In this document: piece by piece, positions 15,763 through 24,616 of the stretch
Layout: each line of letters begins with the position of its first letter
Position numbering within the stretch: position 1 is the stretch's first letter
DNA from: JAWKWH01 sp040830725
Lineage (GTDB): Bacteria; Pseudomonadota; Alphaproteobacteria; Rhizobiales; Rhizobiaceae
NCBI GenBank assembly: GCA_040830725.1
Contig: JBFOMG010000025.1
Span: 22,847-86,846 of the forward strand
DNA length: 64,000 nt
Reading direction: 5' to 3'
Program-made: the position numbers and the translations under genes
The notes under the pieces: generated by a model
Database searches by the model: none
The model's input: the letters and a program-made list of their open reading frames with translations, nothing else
What the model was told of the DNA's origin: nothing

Positions 15763-16030
15763 AGGCTGTAGTGACCATTTTACGGTTATCTGCGCCGCAG
15801 GCGAAAATGAGCCGGTTTTAGGAGCGAGGAGGAAGGACATGCCCGGCATATTCGACGACGAGCGACGACAAACTGGCTCATTTTCGCGCGGCCCTCTGGG
15901 GTTGGGCCAAAATCGCCTCTGAATGCGTCGAAAATGCTCGAAAGTGAGATACACTTCCTTGCGCTTTTCTCCTGTTCAGAAACGATTTTGAACACCAACG
16001 CAGACAATCGTTAAATGGTCACTACAGCCT
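15763..16030. mobile_element. 268-bp inverted-repeat element (MITE-like) between dctP and dctQ
   Basis: The ends are perfect 18-bp inverted repeats, AGGCTGTAGTGACCATTT at 15763-15780 and its complement at 16013-16030. Inside, a second inverted repeat of 18 bp with one mismatch (15801-15818 and 15870-15887) frames a small open frame with a strong AGGAGGA site (ATG 15839, stop near 15920, about 27 codons). No transposase is encoded and no target duplication is obvious. The right end stops one base before the dctQ ATG, so the element supplies or replaces the dctQ leader. A non-autonomous transposable or palindromic intergenic element is the best interpretation. Confidence 0.65.
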
Positions 16031-16031
16031 A

Positions 16032-16670
16032 ATGTCTTCTCATAACGTCATCGAAGATGATTCTGCGCTTTCGAGCGCAGACCGGAAATTGTTTCGCATC
16101 GAAAGCTGGCTCAACCTGGCGGGCGGCCTGTTGATCCTGGCGGTCATGCTGATCTCGGTGGTCAATATTCTGGGCCGGAAATTTTTCAACACGCCGGTAC
16201 CCGGCTTCATCGACTGGCTGGTTCAGGCTGTTCCGCTGATCGCATTTCTTGGCATCGGCTACTGCCAACGCCTTGGCGGGCACATTCGCATGGACCTCGT
16301 TGTCGGCAGGTTGCGCAGACGCGCATTGTGGCTGTTTGAATTGTTGTCCATCATTCTGATTGCCGGACTGACGGTCATCCTCATTTATGGCAGCTGGAAC
16401 CACGCCGAGCGGGCGATTTCCATTGGCGACAGCACCATCGATATCAACCTGCCAACCTGGCCGGTCAAGCTCGCGGTACCGGTCATGCTGGTGCTGCTTT
16501 TGGCCAGGCTTGCACTGCAGATATGGGGTTATTGGCGGGCGCTCTCCGACAATGCCACCCGCCCCATCGCGGTCCCGCTGATCGAGGACGCCGCTGCGCA
16601 GGCTGCGCATGAGGCCGAGACCGTTTCCGGCATGGCCGACGACAATGAAAGCGGGAACCAGGCGCAGTGA
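16032..16670 (+). CDS. dctQ: TRAP transporter small permease subunit (DctQ family)
   Basis: 212 residues with four hydrophobic segments (LNLAGGLLILAVMLISVVNI, FIDWLVQAVPLIAFLGIGY, ALWLFELLSIILIAGLTVIL, LAVPVMLVLLLARLALQI), the DctQ topology, and an acidic C-terminal extension rich in Ala and Glu. It partners DctM in the membrane complex. The start codon directly follows the right arm of the inverted-repeat element, and I see no Shine-Dalgarno sequence before it. Translation may therefore depend on structure or on an upstream frame. It overlaps dctM by 4 bases (GTGA). Confidence 0.88.
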   Translation: MSSHNVIEDDSALSSADRKLFRIESWLNLAGGLLILAVMLISVVNILGRKFFNTPVPGFIDWLVQAVPLIAFLGIGYCQRLGGHIRMDLVVGRLRRRALWLFELLSIILIAGLTVILIYGSWNHAERAISIGDSTIDINLPTWPVKLAVPVMLVLLLARLALQIWGYWRALSDNATRPIAVPLIEDAAAQAAHEAETVSGMADDNESGNQAQ

Positions 16671-18049
16671 CCACCATTGAAACCAGCCTGTTGTTGGCAG
16701 CAGTGCTCGTGGTTCTCGTTGTCGGGGGCATGCGCGTTGCCTTTGCCACCGCTTTGATCGGCTTTGTCGGCCTGTTCTGCGTTTTTGCCTTCGACAAGGG
16801 CCAGGGCTGGGAGCGGGGTTTCATTACGGCGGTGAAAATCACCGGCCAGATCCCGCATTCGAAAATGTCGACCCATGTGTTGGGTTTGATCCCGACATTC
16901 ATCCTGATCGGGTATCTCGCCTATTATGCGGGCCTGACAAAAGCGCTGTTTGAAGCGGCAAAGCGCTGGGTCGGCTGGCTGCCGGGAGGTCTTGGCGTCG
17001 CCACCGTGTTTGCCACGGCCGGATTTGCAGCCGTTTCGGGCGCGTCGGTCGCCACTTCTGCTGTTTTCGCCCGTATCGCCATCCCTGAAATGCTCAAGCT
17101 TGGCTACGACAAGCGCTTCGCAGCCGGAGTCGTGGCCGCAGGCGGAACCTTGGCATCGCTGATCCCGCCCTCGGCCATACTGGTCATCTATGCCATTATC
17201 GTTGAAGCGTCCGTCGGGCACCTGCTTTTGGCTGGATTCTTGCCGGGTGCGGTGTCGGCGCTGATCTACGGTGGGCTGGTAGTCATGCTGGCCAAATGGC
17301 GGACTGATCTTGGCCCGCCGGTCCGCGGCTTTTCATGGGGCGAACGATTTCAAAGCCTGCCCGGTGCCTTTCCGATCGTCGCGGTCGTCCTGATCATCAT
17401 CTACTGCATTTATTTTGGCTGGGGCACACCGACGGAAGCCGGAGCGCTGGGCGCATTCGTCGTCCTGGTCATGGCCTTGTTCAAGGGCATGAAATGGCAG
17501 CAGCTGCGCGGCGCATTGATGGAAAGCGCCAAATTGTCGGTAATGATATTCACCATGATCTGGGGCGTGCTGATCTATGTGCGGTATCTCGGCTTTGCCG
17601 ATCTGCCGGGCACGTTTGCCGACTGGATTTCCTCGCTCGAACAGTCGCCGATGCTCACCCTGCTGATGATCCTCGGCGCCTATGTCATACTCGGCATGTT
17701 CATGGACGCGATCGGCATGCTGATCCTCACTTTGCCGGTGACCTTTCCCGCGGTGATGGCGCTGAATGGCGGCGAAAGCGTCACCGCGGCAGATTCGGCG
17801 CTTGGCATGTCCGGAACCGAATGCGCCATCTGGTTCGGCATCATTGTCGTCAAGATGGCCGAGCTCTGCCTGATCACACCGCCAATCGGGCTGAACTGCT
17901 TCGTTGTCGCCGGCGTTCGCGACGACATATCGGTTCAGGACGTTTTCCGCGGTGCATCACCGTTTTTCATCGCCGATGTGGTGACCGTCGGTGTCCTGAT
18001 CGCGTTTCCGGGCATCGTACTCTGGCTGCCGCGGCTGATTATCGGATAA
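16667..18049 (+). CDS. dctM: TRAP transporter large permease subunit (DctM family)
   Basis: 460 residues, polytopic, the ion-coupled transport subunit. It shows the DctM features VVLVVGGMRVAFATALIGFVG at the N-terminus, AVSGASVATSAVFARIAIPE near residue 125, the GGTLASLIPPSAILVIYA motif of the first half, and the matching LITPPIGLNCFVVAGV in the second half. The GTG start lies inside the dctQ stop region, so the two are translationally coupled. Longer than minimal DctM (about 425) because of an extra N-terminal cytoplasmic stretch near residues 40-60. Confidence 0.92.
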   Translation: MTTIETSLLLAAVLVVLVVGGMRVAFATALIGFVGLFCVFAFDKGQGWERGFITAVKITGQIPHSKMSTHVLGLIPTFILIGYLAYYAGLTKALFEAAKRWVGWLPGGLGVATVFATAGFAAVSGASVATSAVFARIAIPEMLKLGYDKRFAAGVVAAGGTLASLIPPSAILVIYAIIVEASVGHLLLAGFLPGAVSALIYGGLVVMLAKWRTDLGPPVRGFSWGERFQSLPGAFPIVAVVLIIIYCIYFGWGTPTEAGALGAFVVLVMALFKGMKWQQLRGALMESAKLSVMIFTMIWGVLIYVRYLGFADLPGTFADWISSLEQSPMLTLLMILGAYVILGMFMDAIGMLILTLPVTFPAVMALNGGESVTAADSALGMSGTECAIWFGIIVVKMAELCLITPPIGLNCFVVAGVRDDISVQDVFRGASPFFIADVVTVGVLIAFPGIVLWLPRLIIG

Positions 18050-18083
18050 CCAATCTGCAATCGGTTCTTACCGGTCGGCCCGG

Positions 18084-18842
18084 TCAGCCGGCCGCGCGCA
18101 GCTTTGGTGGGAGTTCGCGCAACGGATCATTATTAATGCGATCGTCAGGAAGTGTTCGAATTCGGTCTATCTGTGCATATTCACTGATCTTCAGCCAACG
18201 ATCCATCGTCCGGCCAATCACCGCATCGCCGCTCAGAAACAATTCGCCAAGTTCGGTTTCCCGGGCGATTGTCGAACGGCCGAGAAGAATACCGGCCAGT
18301 GAAATCGTATTGGTCTCGATGAACAAATCAACATCGTACCCCGGAATCACGGTGCAGATCTCCACCGGACCGCCGGCTTGAACGAGCGCCCAATAGGTGT
18401 CGTACTCCAGGTCTTCGGAGAAATGAAACTGCAGCACGACCCGCCGGTTCGGCAGATTGTCCACATCGATACGGCCACGCAAATCCCACATCAGATTGCG
18501 GGCGGTGAAATCGCAGGCAATATCTTCCGCCTCTATGTGCTGCTGCGCCCAGTAAGCCAGTCCGTTCAACGCCGGCTCCAATGCAATGGCACTTTTTGTC
18601 CGCAGATAGTCGACGGATCCGGTGGCCTTGTCATCGATACGCTCGACCAGGCCCGCCTCTTCCATTTCCTTTAGCCGCTTCGACAGAAGTGCTGGAGAAA
18701 TATTCCCGACTTCCCGCCGCAACTCATTGAATTTGGTCGCACCACTCCAAAGTGCACACAGTATCGGGATGGTCCAGCGCGGCTCAAGCAGCTCACTGGC
18801 ACGGATGATCGGGCAGAGAATTCCATACGGTTTGGAGGGCAT
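18084..18842 (-). CDS. HxlR-family transcriptional regulator
   Basis: 252 residues. Residues 5-95 are a HxlR-type winged helix (CPIIRASELLEPRWTIPILCAL, KFNELRREVGNISPALLSKR, RLKEMEEAGLVERI). The remaining 150 residues form an SCP2/effector-like domain (LMWDLRGRIDVDNLPNRR, VVLQFHFSEDLEYDTYW) found in a subset of these regulators. It is convergent with dctM (34 bases between stops). A regulatory link to the TRAP operon is possible from position only. Confidence 0.85.
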   Translation of the reverse strand: MPSKPYGILCPIIRASELLEPRWTIPILCALWSGATKFNELRREVGNISPALLSKRLKEMEEAGLVERIDDKATGSVDYLRTKSAIALEPALNGLAYWAQQHIEAEDIACDFTARNLMWDLRGRIDVDNLPNRRVVLQFHFSEDLEYDTYWALVQAGGPVEICTVIPGYDVDLFIETNTISLAGILLGRSTIARETELGELFLSGDAVIGRTMDRWLKISEYAQIDRIRTLPDDRINNDPLRELPPKLRAAG

Positions 18843-18973
18843 CCGGTTTCTCCCTTTCCCGCCGACAGTACATCCCCAGGTCGGAAGTGATCCAGTTCAT
18901 AATCTGTACTGGCTCCGAGGTAATGCGTCCGTCGTTGCAAATTGCAGTCACCTGTCAAAGGCGGATCCGGCTT

Positions 18974-19456
18974 TCAAAACACCCCCAGATTCAACCCTGC
19001 ACCCATCGCAGCTCCCAGTTCGCGGCACTTTTCCAGCTGATCGTCCGGAATGGTCTTTTCGGCCAGGATTTGCTCCGGCGTTTGCGCATGGGTGCAGACG
19101 ATCAGGGGTGATTGAACCTCACGCAGCCGCCAGCCTGTGGCGATGCGGGCGGTCTGGCGAGCCGCGTTTTCGCCATCGGAACCGGCGCAGATCATCTGCG
19201 CATAGGGCCGACCCTCGATCCGGCCCAGAACCGGATAGTAGCTCCGGTCATAGAAATCCTTCATCACCCCGGCGATCGCCGCGAGATTTTCAGGTGCGCA
19301 GAAAATGTAGCCATCGGCCCGCAGCAGATCGTCCGGTCCGGCGACATCTGCCTTTTTCAGTACTACCGGACCTTCTTCGCGCGCTGCATCCGCCGCAGCC
19401 TCGGCCATCTGGCGGCTGCCACCGGTTTTCGAATAGTAGACAATGAGCAGTTCCAT
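18974..19456 (-). CDS. Flavodoxin-like / NAD(P)H-dependent FMN reductase family protein
   Basis: 160 residues. The N-terminus has the FMN phosphate-binding loop of flavodoxin folds (LLIVYYSKTGGSRQMAEAAA, residues 3-22). The ring-contacting loop is GYIFCAPENLAAIAGVMKDFYDR, followed by ICAGSDGENAARQ. It probably carries out NAD(P)H- or flavodoxin-type electron transfer in the cytoplasm; partners are unknown. Divergent from rplY. Confidence 0.8.
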   Translation of the reverse strand: MELLIVYYSKTGGSRQMAEAAADAAREEGPVVLKKADVAGPDDLLRADGYIFCAPENLAAIAGVMKDFYDRSYYPVLGRIEGRPYAQMICAGSDGENAARQTARIATGWRLREVQSPLIVCTHAQTPEQILAEKTIPDDQLEKCRELGAAMGAGLNLGVF

Positions 19457-19528
19457 CGGCCAATTTCAGTTCTGATAAAAGCATTTCGGAACACCTGGTA
19501 AGCACCAACTACGCCCGCCACGCAACCC

Positions 19529-19686
19529 TTGCGCTCGCTGGCCTCATCCGCTATAGGCACGCTCGTTCATGCCAGACACCCTTGGAGGCGGCATGGACGG
19601 GGCGGCGGTAAGCCGCTTCTTGTTTTTTCGGACCGGTTCGTCCGGCAGGAAAGACACCTCTGAAAACGTCCTCGAAAGGAAATGCC
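19529..19686 (+). promoter_or_regulatory. rplY promoter and leader with attenuator-like hairpin
   Basis: TTGCGC (19529-19534) and TATAGG (19552-19557) are spaced 17 bases, predicting a start near 19564 and a leader of about 120 nucleotides. Within it GCGGC-GGTAA-GCCGC (19602-19616) is followed by TTCTTGTTTTTT, an intrinsic-terminator-like arrangement. A second hairpin, CGGAC-CGGTTC-GTCCG, follows. This could be an attenuator that sets ribosomal protein L25 levels; the leader family is not recognised. Confidence 0.5.
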
Positions 19687-20367
19687 ATGAGCAACACCTA
19701 TGAGCTCACGGCCGAGGCGCGCGAACGGGTTGGAAAGGGGTCCTCCCGGTCACTTCGGCGCAGCGGCAAAGTGCCTGCCGTCATTTATGGCGACAAGCAA
19801 GCCCCACTGGCAATCGCACTGTCCTACAAGGACGTGTATTACAAGATTCACGGTGGCGGGTTTTTGACCACCATCGCCACCATCAATGTCGACGGCGAAA
19901 AGCACAAGGTTCTGCCGAAGGATTATCAGCTTGATCCGGTGCGTGACTTTCCGATGCATGTCGACTTCCTTCGCATCGGCAAGGACACGGTCGTCACCGT
20001 CGAAATTCCGTGTAACTTTGTTGGCGAAGATGAATCAGAGGGGCTGAAACGCGGCGGCGTGCTCAATGTCGTTCGCTATACCATCGAGCTGAACTGCCCG
20101 GCGGATTCCATTCCCGAAAACATCGAGGTCAGCGTTGCCGGTCTCGACATTGGTGACGGTGTCCACATTTCGGCGGTCACCCTGCCTGAAGGCGTGGAGC
20201 CGACCATTACCGATCGCGACTTCACCATCGCCACGGTTGCCGCCCCTGCCGGCCTGAAATCCGAAGAGGAAGAGGACGCCGAGGGCGAAGAGATCGAAAC
20301 CGAGATCATCGGCGAAGAGGGCGAAGAAGGCGAGGAAGCTGCAGAAGGCGGAGAGCCGGAAGAGTAA
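19687..20367 (+). CDS. rplY: 50S ribosomal protein L25/general stress protein Ctc
   Basis: 226 residues, the long CTC/TL5 form. The N-terminal 5S rRNA-binding domain is evident (TAEARERVGKGSSRSLRRSG, KVPAVIYGDKQAPLAI), then the TL5 C-terminal beta domain (VEIPCNFVGEDESEGLKRGG, LNVVRYTIELNCPADSIPE). A strongly acidic tail of Glu/Gly repeats (from about residue 190) is typical for alphaproteobacteria. GAAAGGAAATGCC precedes the ATG. It is followed 28 bases later by pth, the standard rplY-pth-ychF order. Confidence 0.95.
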   Translation: MSNTYELTAEARERVGKGSSRSLRRSGKVPAVIYGDKQAPLAIALSYKDVYYKIHGGGFLTTIATINVDGEKHKVLPKDYQLDPVRDFPMHVDFLRIGKDTVVTVEIPCNFVGEDESEGLKRGGVLNVVRYTIELNCPADSIPENIEVSVAGLDIGDGVHISAVTLPEGVEPTITDRDFTIATVAAPAGLKSEEEEDAEGEEIETEIIGEEGEEGEEAAEGGEPEE

Positions 20368-20394
20368 TTCGCCGACTGCCGGAGAAACCACTCG

Positions 20395-21111
20395 ATGCAT
20401 ATCATCGCAGGTTTGGGTAATCCGGGGCGCAAATATGCCAATTACCGGCATAATGTCGGTTTCATGGCGGCGGACGCGATTGCCCGCCGCCATTCGTTTT
20501 CGCCCTGGAGCAAGAAATTCAACGCCGAGATCGCCGAAGGGCATCTGGGCGGCGAAAAAGTGCTGCTTATCAAGCCGCAGACCTATATGAACCTGTCCGG
20601 CCAGGCGGTTGGCGAGGCCATGCGGTTCTACAAGCTCGCTCCGCAGGATCTGACGGTTCTCTATGACGAACTCGACCTTGCCCGCGGCAAGGTGCGCGTG
20701 AAGACCGGCGGCGGGGCTGGTGGTCACAACGGCATCAAGTCGCTCGATGCCCATTGCGGCAAGGACTATGCGCGGGTGCGTATCGGCATCGGCCATCCAG
20801 GCGACAAGGCAAAGGTGACCGGCCATGTGCTGGGTGATTTCGCCAAGGCAGACAGCGAATGGCTTGACCCGTTGCTCGACGCCATTGCCGAAAATGCCGG
20901 CATGCTGATTGATGGTGACCATTCCGGGTTCATGAACAAGGCGGCGCTGGCCGTTCCATCAACGGCAAAACAGAAATCTTCTGATGGGCAGAAGGCATCG
21001 AAGGGCCAGAGCCATATTCATCAGGCACGTCAGAAGAAGCCGCAGGTCAAAGTGCCTGAAACCGGCCCGATGGCGGCAATGTTGAAGAAATTGTTTGGGG
21101 ACAAGGACTAG
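20395..21111 (+). CDS. pth: Peptidyl-tRNA hydrolase
   Basis: Releases tRNA from peptidyl-tRNA that drops off ribosomes. 238 residues with the family core at residues 1-185: GLGNPGRKYANYRHNVGFMA including the catalytic His of YRHNVGF, KPQTYMNLSG, the Asp of LTVLYDELDLARGKVRV, and GGGAGGHNGIKS. A Lys/Gln-rich tail of about 50 residues (SSDGQKASKGQ, HQARQKKPQVK) extends beyond the usual length, as in many alphaproteobacterial homologues. Its TAG stop overlaps the GTG of ychF by one base. Confidence 0.95.
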   Translation: MHIIAGLGNPGRKYANYRHNVGFMAADAIARRHSFSPWSKKFNAEIAEGHLGGEKVLLIKPQTYMNLSGQAVGEAMRFYKLAPQDLTVLYDELDLARGKVRVKTGGGAGGHNGIKSLDAHCGKDYARVRIGIGHPGDKAKVTGHVLGDFAKADSEWLDPLLDAIAENAGMLIDGDHSGFMNKAALAVPSTAKQKSSDGQKASKGQSHIHQARQKKPQVKVPETGPMAAMLKKLFGDKD

Positions 21112-22214
21112 TGGGTTTCAAATGCGGTATTGTCGGCTTGCCCAATGTGGGCAAGTCGACCCTTTTCAACGCGCTTACCAAGACGGCAGCGGCGCAGGCG
21201 GCGAATTATCCGTTCTGTACCATCGAACCGAACACGGGCGAGGTTGCGGTGCCGGACCCGCGATTGGGCAAAATTGCTGCCATCGCCAAATCGGCCAATG
21301 TCATCCCCACACGCATTTCATTTGTCGACATCGCCGGGTTGGTGCGGGGCGCGTCCAAAGGCGAAGGTCTGGGCAACCAGTTTTTGGCAAACATTCGCGA
21401 GGTCGATGCGGTCGTTCACGTGCTCAGATGTTTTGAGGATGACGACATCACCCATGTCGAGGGACGTATCGATGCGCTGGCCGATGCCGAAACCATCGAA
21501 ACGGAATTGATGCTGGCCGACCTGGAAAGTCTGGAACGCCGCACCGACCAGGCCCGAAAGCGTGCCACCGGCAAGGACAAGGAAGCCATCACGATACTGC
21601 CGATGATGGAAAAGGCCCTGGCGTTGTTGCAGGACGGCAAGCCCGCCCGCCTTTTGCTGGATGGCATCGCCGCAGAGGATTATCGGCTTTTGAAGAGCCT
21701 CAACCTGCTGACGTCAAAGCCGGTGCTCTATGTCTGCAACGTGGCTGAAGCGGACGCTGCTGATGGCAATGAACAAACCGAAGCGGTGGCAAAACTGGCT
21801 GCCGAACAGGGTGCGGAATCCGTTGTCATATCCGCGGCAATCGAAGCCGAAGTGGCGCAGCTGTCGGGAGAAGAAGCAGCGGAATATCTTGAGGCAATGG
21901 GCTTGGAAGAACCCGGGCTCGACCGCCTCATCCACGCCGGTTACCGTTTGCTGGATTTGATAACATTCTTTACCGCCGGACCGAAGGAAGCTCGCGCCTG
22001 GACCGTAAAGAGAGGCGCCAAGGCGCCGCAGGCCGCCGGTGTTATCCACACCGATTTCGAACGCGGCTTCATTCGCGCTCAGACCATCGCCTATGACGAC
22101 TATGTGTCGCTGGGAGGTGAAGCACCGGCCAAGGATGCCGGCAAGGCCCGTGATGAAGGCAAGGAATATGTCGTCAGGGACGGGGATGTGCTGCTGTTCA
22201 AATTCAATACGTGA
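21111..22214 (+). CDS. ychF: Redox-responsive P-loop ATPase YchF (Obg family)
   Basis: 367 residues. G1 GLPNVGKSTLFNALT (residues 8-22), G2 region NYPFCTIEPN, G3 DIAGLVRGASKGEGLGNQF, and a C-terminal TGS domain (from about residue 280: ITFFTAGPKEARAWTVKRG, GVIHTDFERGFIRA). YchF binds ribosomes and hydrolyses ATP and is linked to oxidative stress control. GTG start, coupled to pth through TAGTG. Confidence 0.95.
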   Translation: MGFKCGIVGLPNVGKSTLFNALTKTAAAQAANYPFCTIEPNTGEVAVPDPRLGKIAAIAKSANVIPTRISFVDIAGLVRGASKGEGLGNQFLANIREVDAVVHVLRCFEDDDITHVEGRIDALADAETIETELMLADLESLERRTDQARKRATGKDKEAITILPMMEKALALLQDGKPARLLLDGIAAEDYRLLKSLNLLTSKPVLYVCNVAEADAADGNEQTEAVAKLAAEQGAESVVISAAIEAEVAQLSGEEAAEYLEAMGLEEPGLDRLIHAGYRLLDLITFFTAGPKEARAWTVKRGAKAPQAAGVIHTDFERGFIRAQTIAYDDYVSLGGEAPAKDAGKARDEGKEYVVRDGDVLLFKFNT

Positions 22215-22272
22215 GTTCTGTTTTCTGCAGTTCCGACAAAATTGCTTGCTGAACGAATATTTCGGCGCTCGC

Positions 22273-24279
22273 TCAGCCAAGACCGGCAATTTCAAAGTCT
22301 TCAAACAGCTTGTCCGCCACTGACGCGCTCTTGTAGGGGAAAATCGACCTGAACTGCGCCAAATCGAAATCCGGGCGCACCCGGAACAAGTCATTTCGCG
22401 CCTGTTCCGTTTTCTCGACATTCCCCAGCCTTGCGTTGCAAGCGGCGAGATAGGCATGGATGTAGAATGGCGGATTCTGGACTTTCTCAAACGCCTGGAT
22501 CGCCTCTTCATGACGCCCCAACGTGTGCAAAATCCGGCCTTGAATGGACCAGAACCAAACAGGATGAAACGGGTTGACGCGCATTGCCTCCCTGATTTTC
22601 TGCAATCCTTCTTCAGGTCTGTCCACATACATCAGGTATCTGCCGTACTCGGTAAGTACCAACTCATCATTGGGGTTTGCCCTCAGAGCGGATTGGAAAT
22701 TGAACTCTGCTCTTTCGAAGTGACCATGGATGAAATTGCACATCGCCGAAGCGCAATGCCCCTTCGGTTCGCGAGGATCGAGTTCAACGGCCCGCTCGGC
22801 GATCGGCACAATGTCCGAGAAATCGTCACTGGCATCGATGTTCCACCGCAGATAAAGCTTGGACAGCGCCAGCCAGCCCAAAGCCCGGCCGAAATTCGGT
22901 GAACGGTCCGCCGCCTTCTCGAACAGCTCAATGGCGTGATAGTACGCTTCTTCCTTGAACCGGTGTACTTCACTGATGCCTTTCAAGACGAGTTGGTAAC
23001 TCTCAAGATCGTCGACCTGTTCGGACGCGCTGCGTTCAACCAGGTCGGCTGCGACCCGGTCGGCTGCAGTCGCAGAGACAGCGCGGGCAATTTCCGACTG
23101 GATTTCGAAATAATCCTCCAGCTCACGATCGTACCGGTCCGCCCAAATTTCCTCACCCGATTCACAACTGACCAAATGGGCTGTGACACGCAGCTGTTTG
23201 CCGAAAACCCTGACAGTACCACTGACAAAGAACCGGATTCCCAATTGATCGCCAATTTCGCGGGCAGTCAGCTTTTCCTCATCGAGACGGAATGAAGACT
23301 GTCTGGAAACAACCATCAGATTTGGTTCGCGGGACAGGTCTATCGTGACATCTTCGGAAATACCCTCTCCAAGCAAATCTGCTTCACTGCCTTCCGGCAG
23401 CCCTCGAAAGCGAAGCACGCCTATCGAGGGACGGCCGGGTGCGATCAGAGCGCCGTTTGTTCGCGGCAAACTCTCCTGTTTTTGTTCGGCATCAATTGCT
23501 GGTGCGGCAGCAGGATGTGCGCCAGTGCGCCGCTCATTCCTGATCTCCTGCACCAAATCCAGTGTCGGCTTCTCCGGTTCAACGCCAAGCTGATCGGAAA
23601 GAATGTTGCGCAATACATCAAACTGCTTCAGCGCCGCATCATATCGCCGTTGAATTCGATATACCCGCATCAGGCGCCGGTGGACATGCTCTTGCAGCGG
23701 ATCGATACTGAGCAGCTTTTGAGCCACCGCAAGCATTTCTTCAAGCCGATTTGCAGCTTCGTAAGCGTCGCACAATCGCAAAAGTACTGAAATATAGTGC
23801 GAACGCAGCGCACCCCGTTCGGCCTCCAGCCACCGGTCATATTCCGGGGTAATCGGCGGAAATCCCTCCAATAAGTCTCCGTCATAATGTCCGGCAGTCG
23901 CTTCAAGTTCAACCACTGCATCATTTTCGATGCCGGCGAGGAAGGTGGACACGTCCGTGTTTGCCCGGTCCGCATCAAGAGAAATCCAATCGCCATCGGA
24001 GGCGATCGCTCCACCAGCGCTGCCCAGTGCCTTCCTCGTGTTTGATAGCGCCTGACGGAGACTGGCCCGTGCCTGGTCATCTGCGCTTTCCGGCCAGAGC
24101 AACCCGCACAACGTATCCCGACTGACCTGGGTCTCTCCGCGCAGGCAAAGATAAGACAACAGCGCCATGTTCTTGCGGCTCAACCCATCCAGCCGTTGAC
24201 CGGAAATCGCCAAGCGAGCAGATCCCAGCAGATTGATCGCCAATTCAGGTGTTGCACCGTTATTTTCGCATGAATTCAT
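22273..24279 (-). CDS. SARP/BTAD-type regulator with TolB-like and TPR domains
   Basis: 668 residues. An OmpR-like winged helix at residues 12-95 (LLGSARLAISGQRLDGLSRK, TLCGLLWPESADDQARASL) and a bacterial transcriptional activation domain at 100-250 (EYDRWLEAERGALRSHYISV, HVHRRLMRVYRIQRRYDAAL). A TolB/adenylate-cyclase-associated domain at about 285-410 (SIGVLRFRGLPEGSEADLLG, FVSGTVRVFGKQLRVTAHL) and TPR repeats at 430-650 follow. This layout suits a cytoplasmic activator that senses through its C-terminal half. Its start lies 95 bases from the divergent small membrane protein gene, an obvious candidate target. The signal is unknown. Confidence 0.85.
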   Translation of the reverse strand: MNSCENNGATPELAINLLGSARLAISGQRLDGLSRKNMALLSYLCLRGETQVSRDTLCGLLWPESADDQARASLRQALSNTRKALGSAGGAIASDGDWISLDADRANTDVSTFLAGIENDAVVELEATAGHYDGDLLEGFPPITPEYDRWLEAERGALRSHYISVLLRLCDAYEAANRLEEMLAVAQKLLSIDPLQEHVHRRLMRVYRIQRRYDAALKQFDVLRNILSDQLGVEPEKPTLDLVQEIRNERRTGAHPAAAPAIDAEQKQESLPRTNGALIAPGRPSIGVLRFRGLPEGSEADLLGEGISEDVTIDLSREPNLMVVSRQSSFRLDEEKLTAREIGDQLGIRFFVSGTVRVFGKQLRVTAHLVSCESGEEIWADRYDRELEDYFEIQSEIARAVSATAADRVAADLVERSASEQVDDLESYQLVLKGISEVHRFKEEAYYHAIELFEKAADRSPNFGRALGWLALSKLYLRWNIDASDDFSDIVPIAERAVELDPREPKGHCASAMCNFIHGHFERAEFNFQSALRANPNDELVLTEYGRYLMYVDRPEEGLQKIREAMRVNPFHPVWFWSIQGRILHTLGRHEEAIQAFEKVQNPPFYIHAYLAACNARLGNVEKTEQARNDLFRVRPDFDLAQFRSIFPYKSASVADKLFEDFEIAGLG

Positions 24280-24374
24280 TTTTTACGCGCTATTTGCAAC
24301 CCAGCCCACACCTGCTTCACGGCGGAAACGTAGCGTCATCACATCAAGTTGCCAAACCGAAAAGGAAAACGACG

Positions 24375-24560
24375 ATGTATGACCACAACACCCAGGCCAC
24401 ACAATTTTATCTCAAGGACATCGAGCGTCAGGCCATCGACTGCATGGAGCGTGACAAATTCCGTTCGCCGCTGATTTCCAGACCCCTCCTCGCAATCATC
24501 GCAGCCAGCGGAATAGCCATCGGCTTGATCGGCCTCTTTGGCAGCACTCAATTAATCTGA
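24375..24560 (+). CDS. 61-residue single-pass membrane peptide
   Basis: AAAGGA lies 8 bases before the ATG at 24375; longer readings from 24249 would overlap the promoter of the divergent regulator. The peptide has a polar N-terminal half (MYDHNTQATQFYLKDIERQA) and one hydrophobic segment near the C-terminus (LLAIIAASGIAIGLIGLFG). No family recognised. A perfect 16-bp terminator follows directly, so it is a monocistronic, deliberately bounded unit paired with the SARP-like regulator. Confidence 0.7.
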   Translation: MYDHNTQATQFYLKDIERQAIDCMERDKFRSPLISRPLLAIIAASGIAIGLIGLFGSTQLI

Positions 24561-24574
24561 CCGGTTGCGTGGCG

Positions 24575-24616
24575 ACACCAACAGGCTGCCCCACAGGGCA
24601 GCCTGTTGGTGTTTTT
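24575..24616 (+). terminator. Strong rho-independent terminator
   Basis: ACACCAACAGGCTGCC (24575-24590) and its exact complement (24597-24612) form a perfect 16-bp stem with a 6-base loop, followed by TTTT. It ends the transcript of the 61-residue peptide gene. Confidence 0.92.

Noticed and set aside
15786..16007. Minus-strand 73-codon frame within the inverted-repeat element
   Set aside because: It runs through the internal inverted repeats and has no ribosome site; such frames are a by-product of the element sequence.
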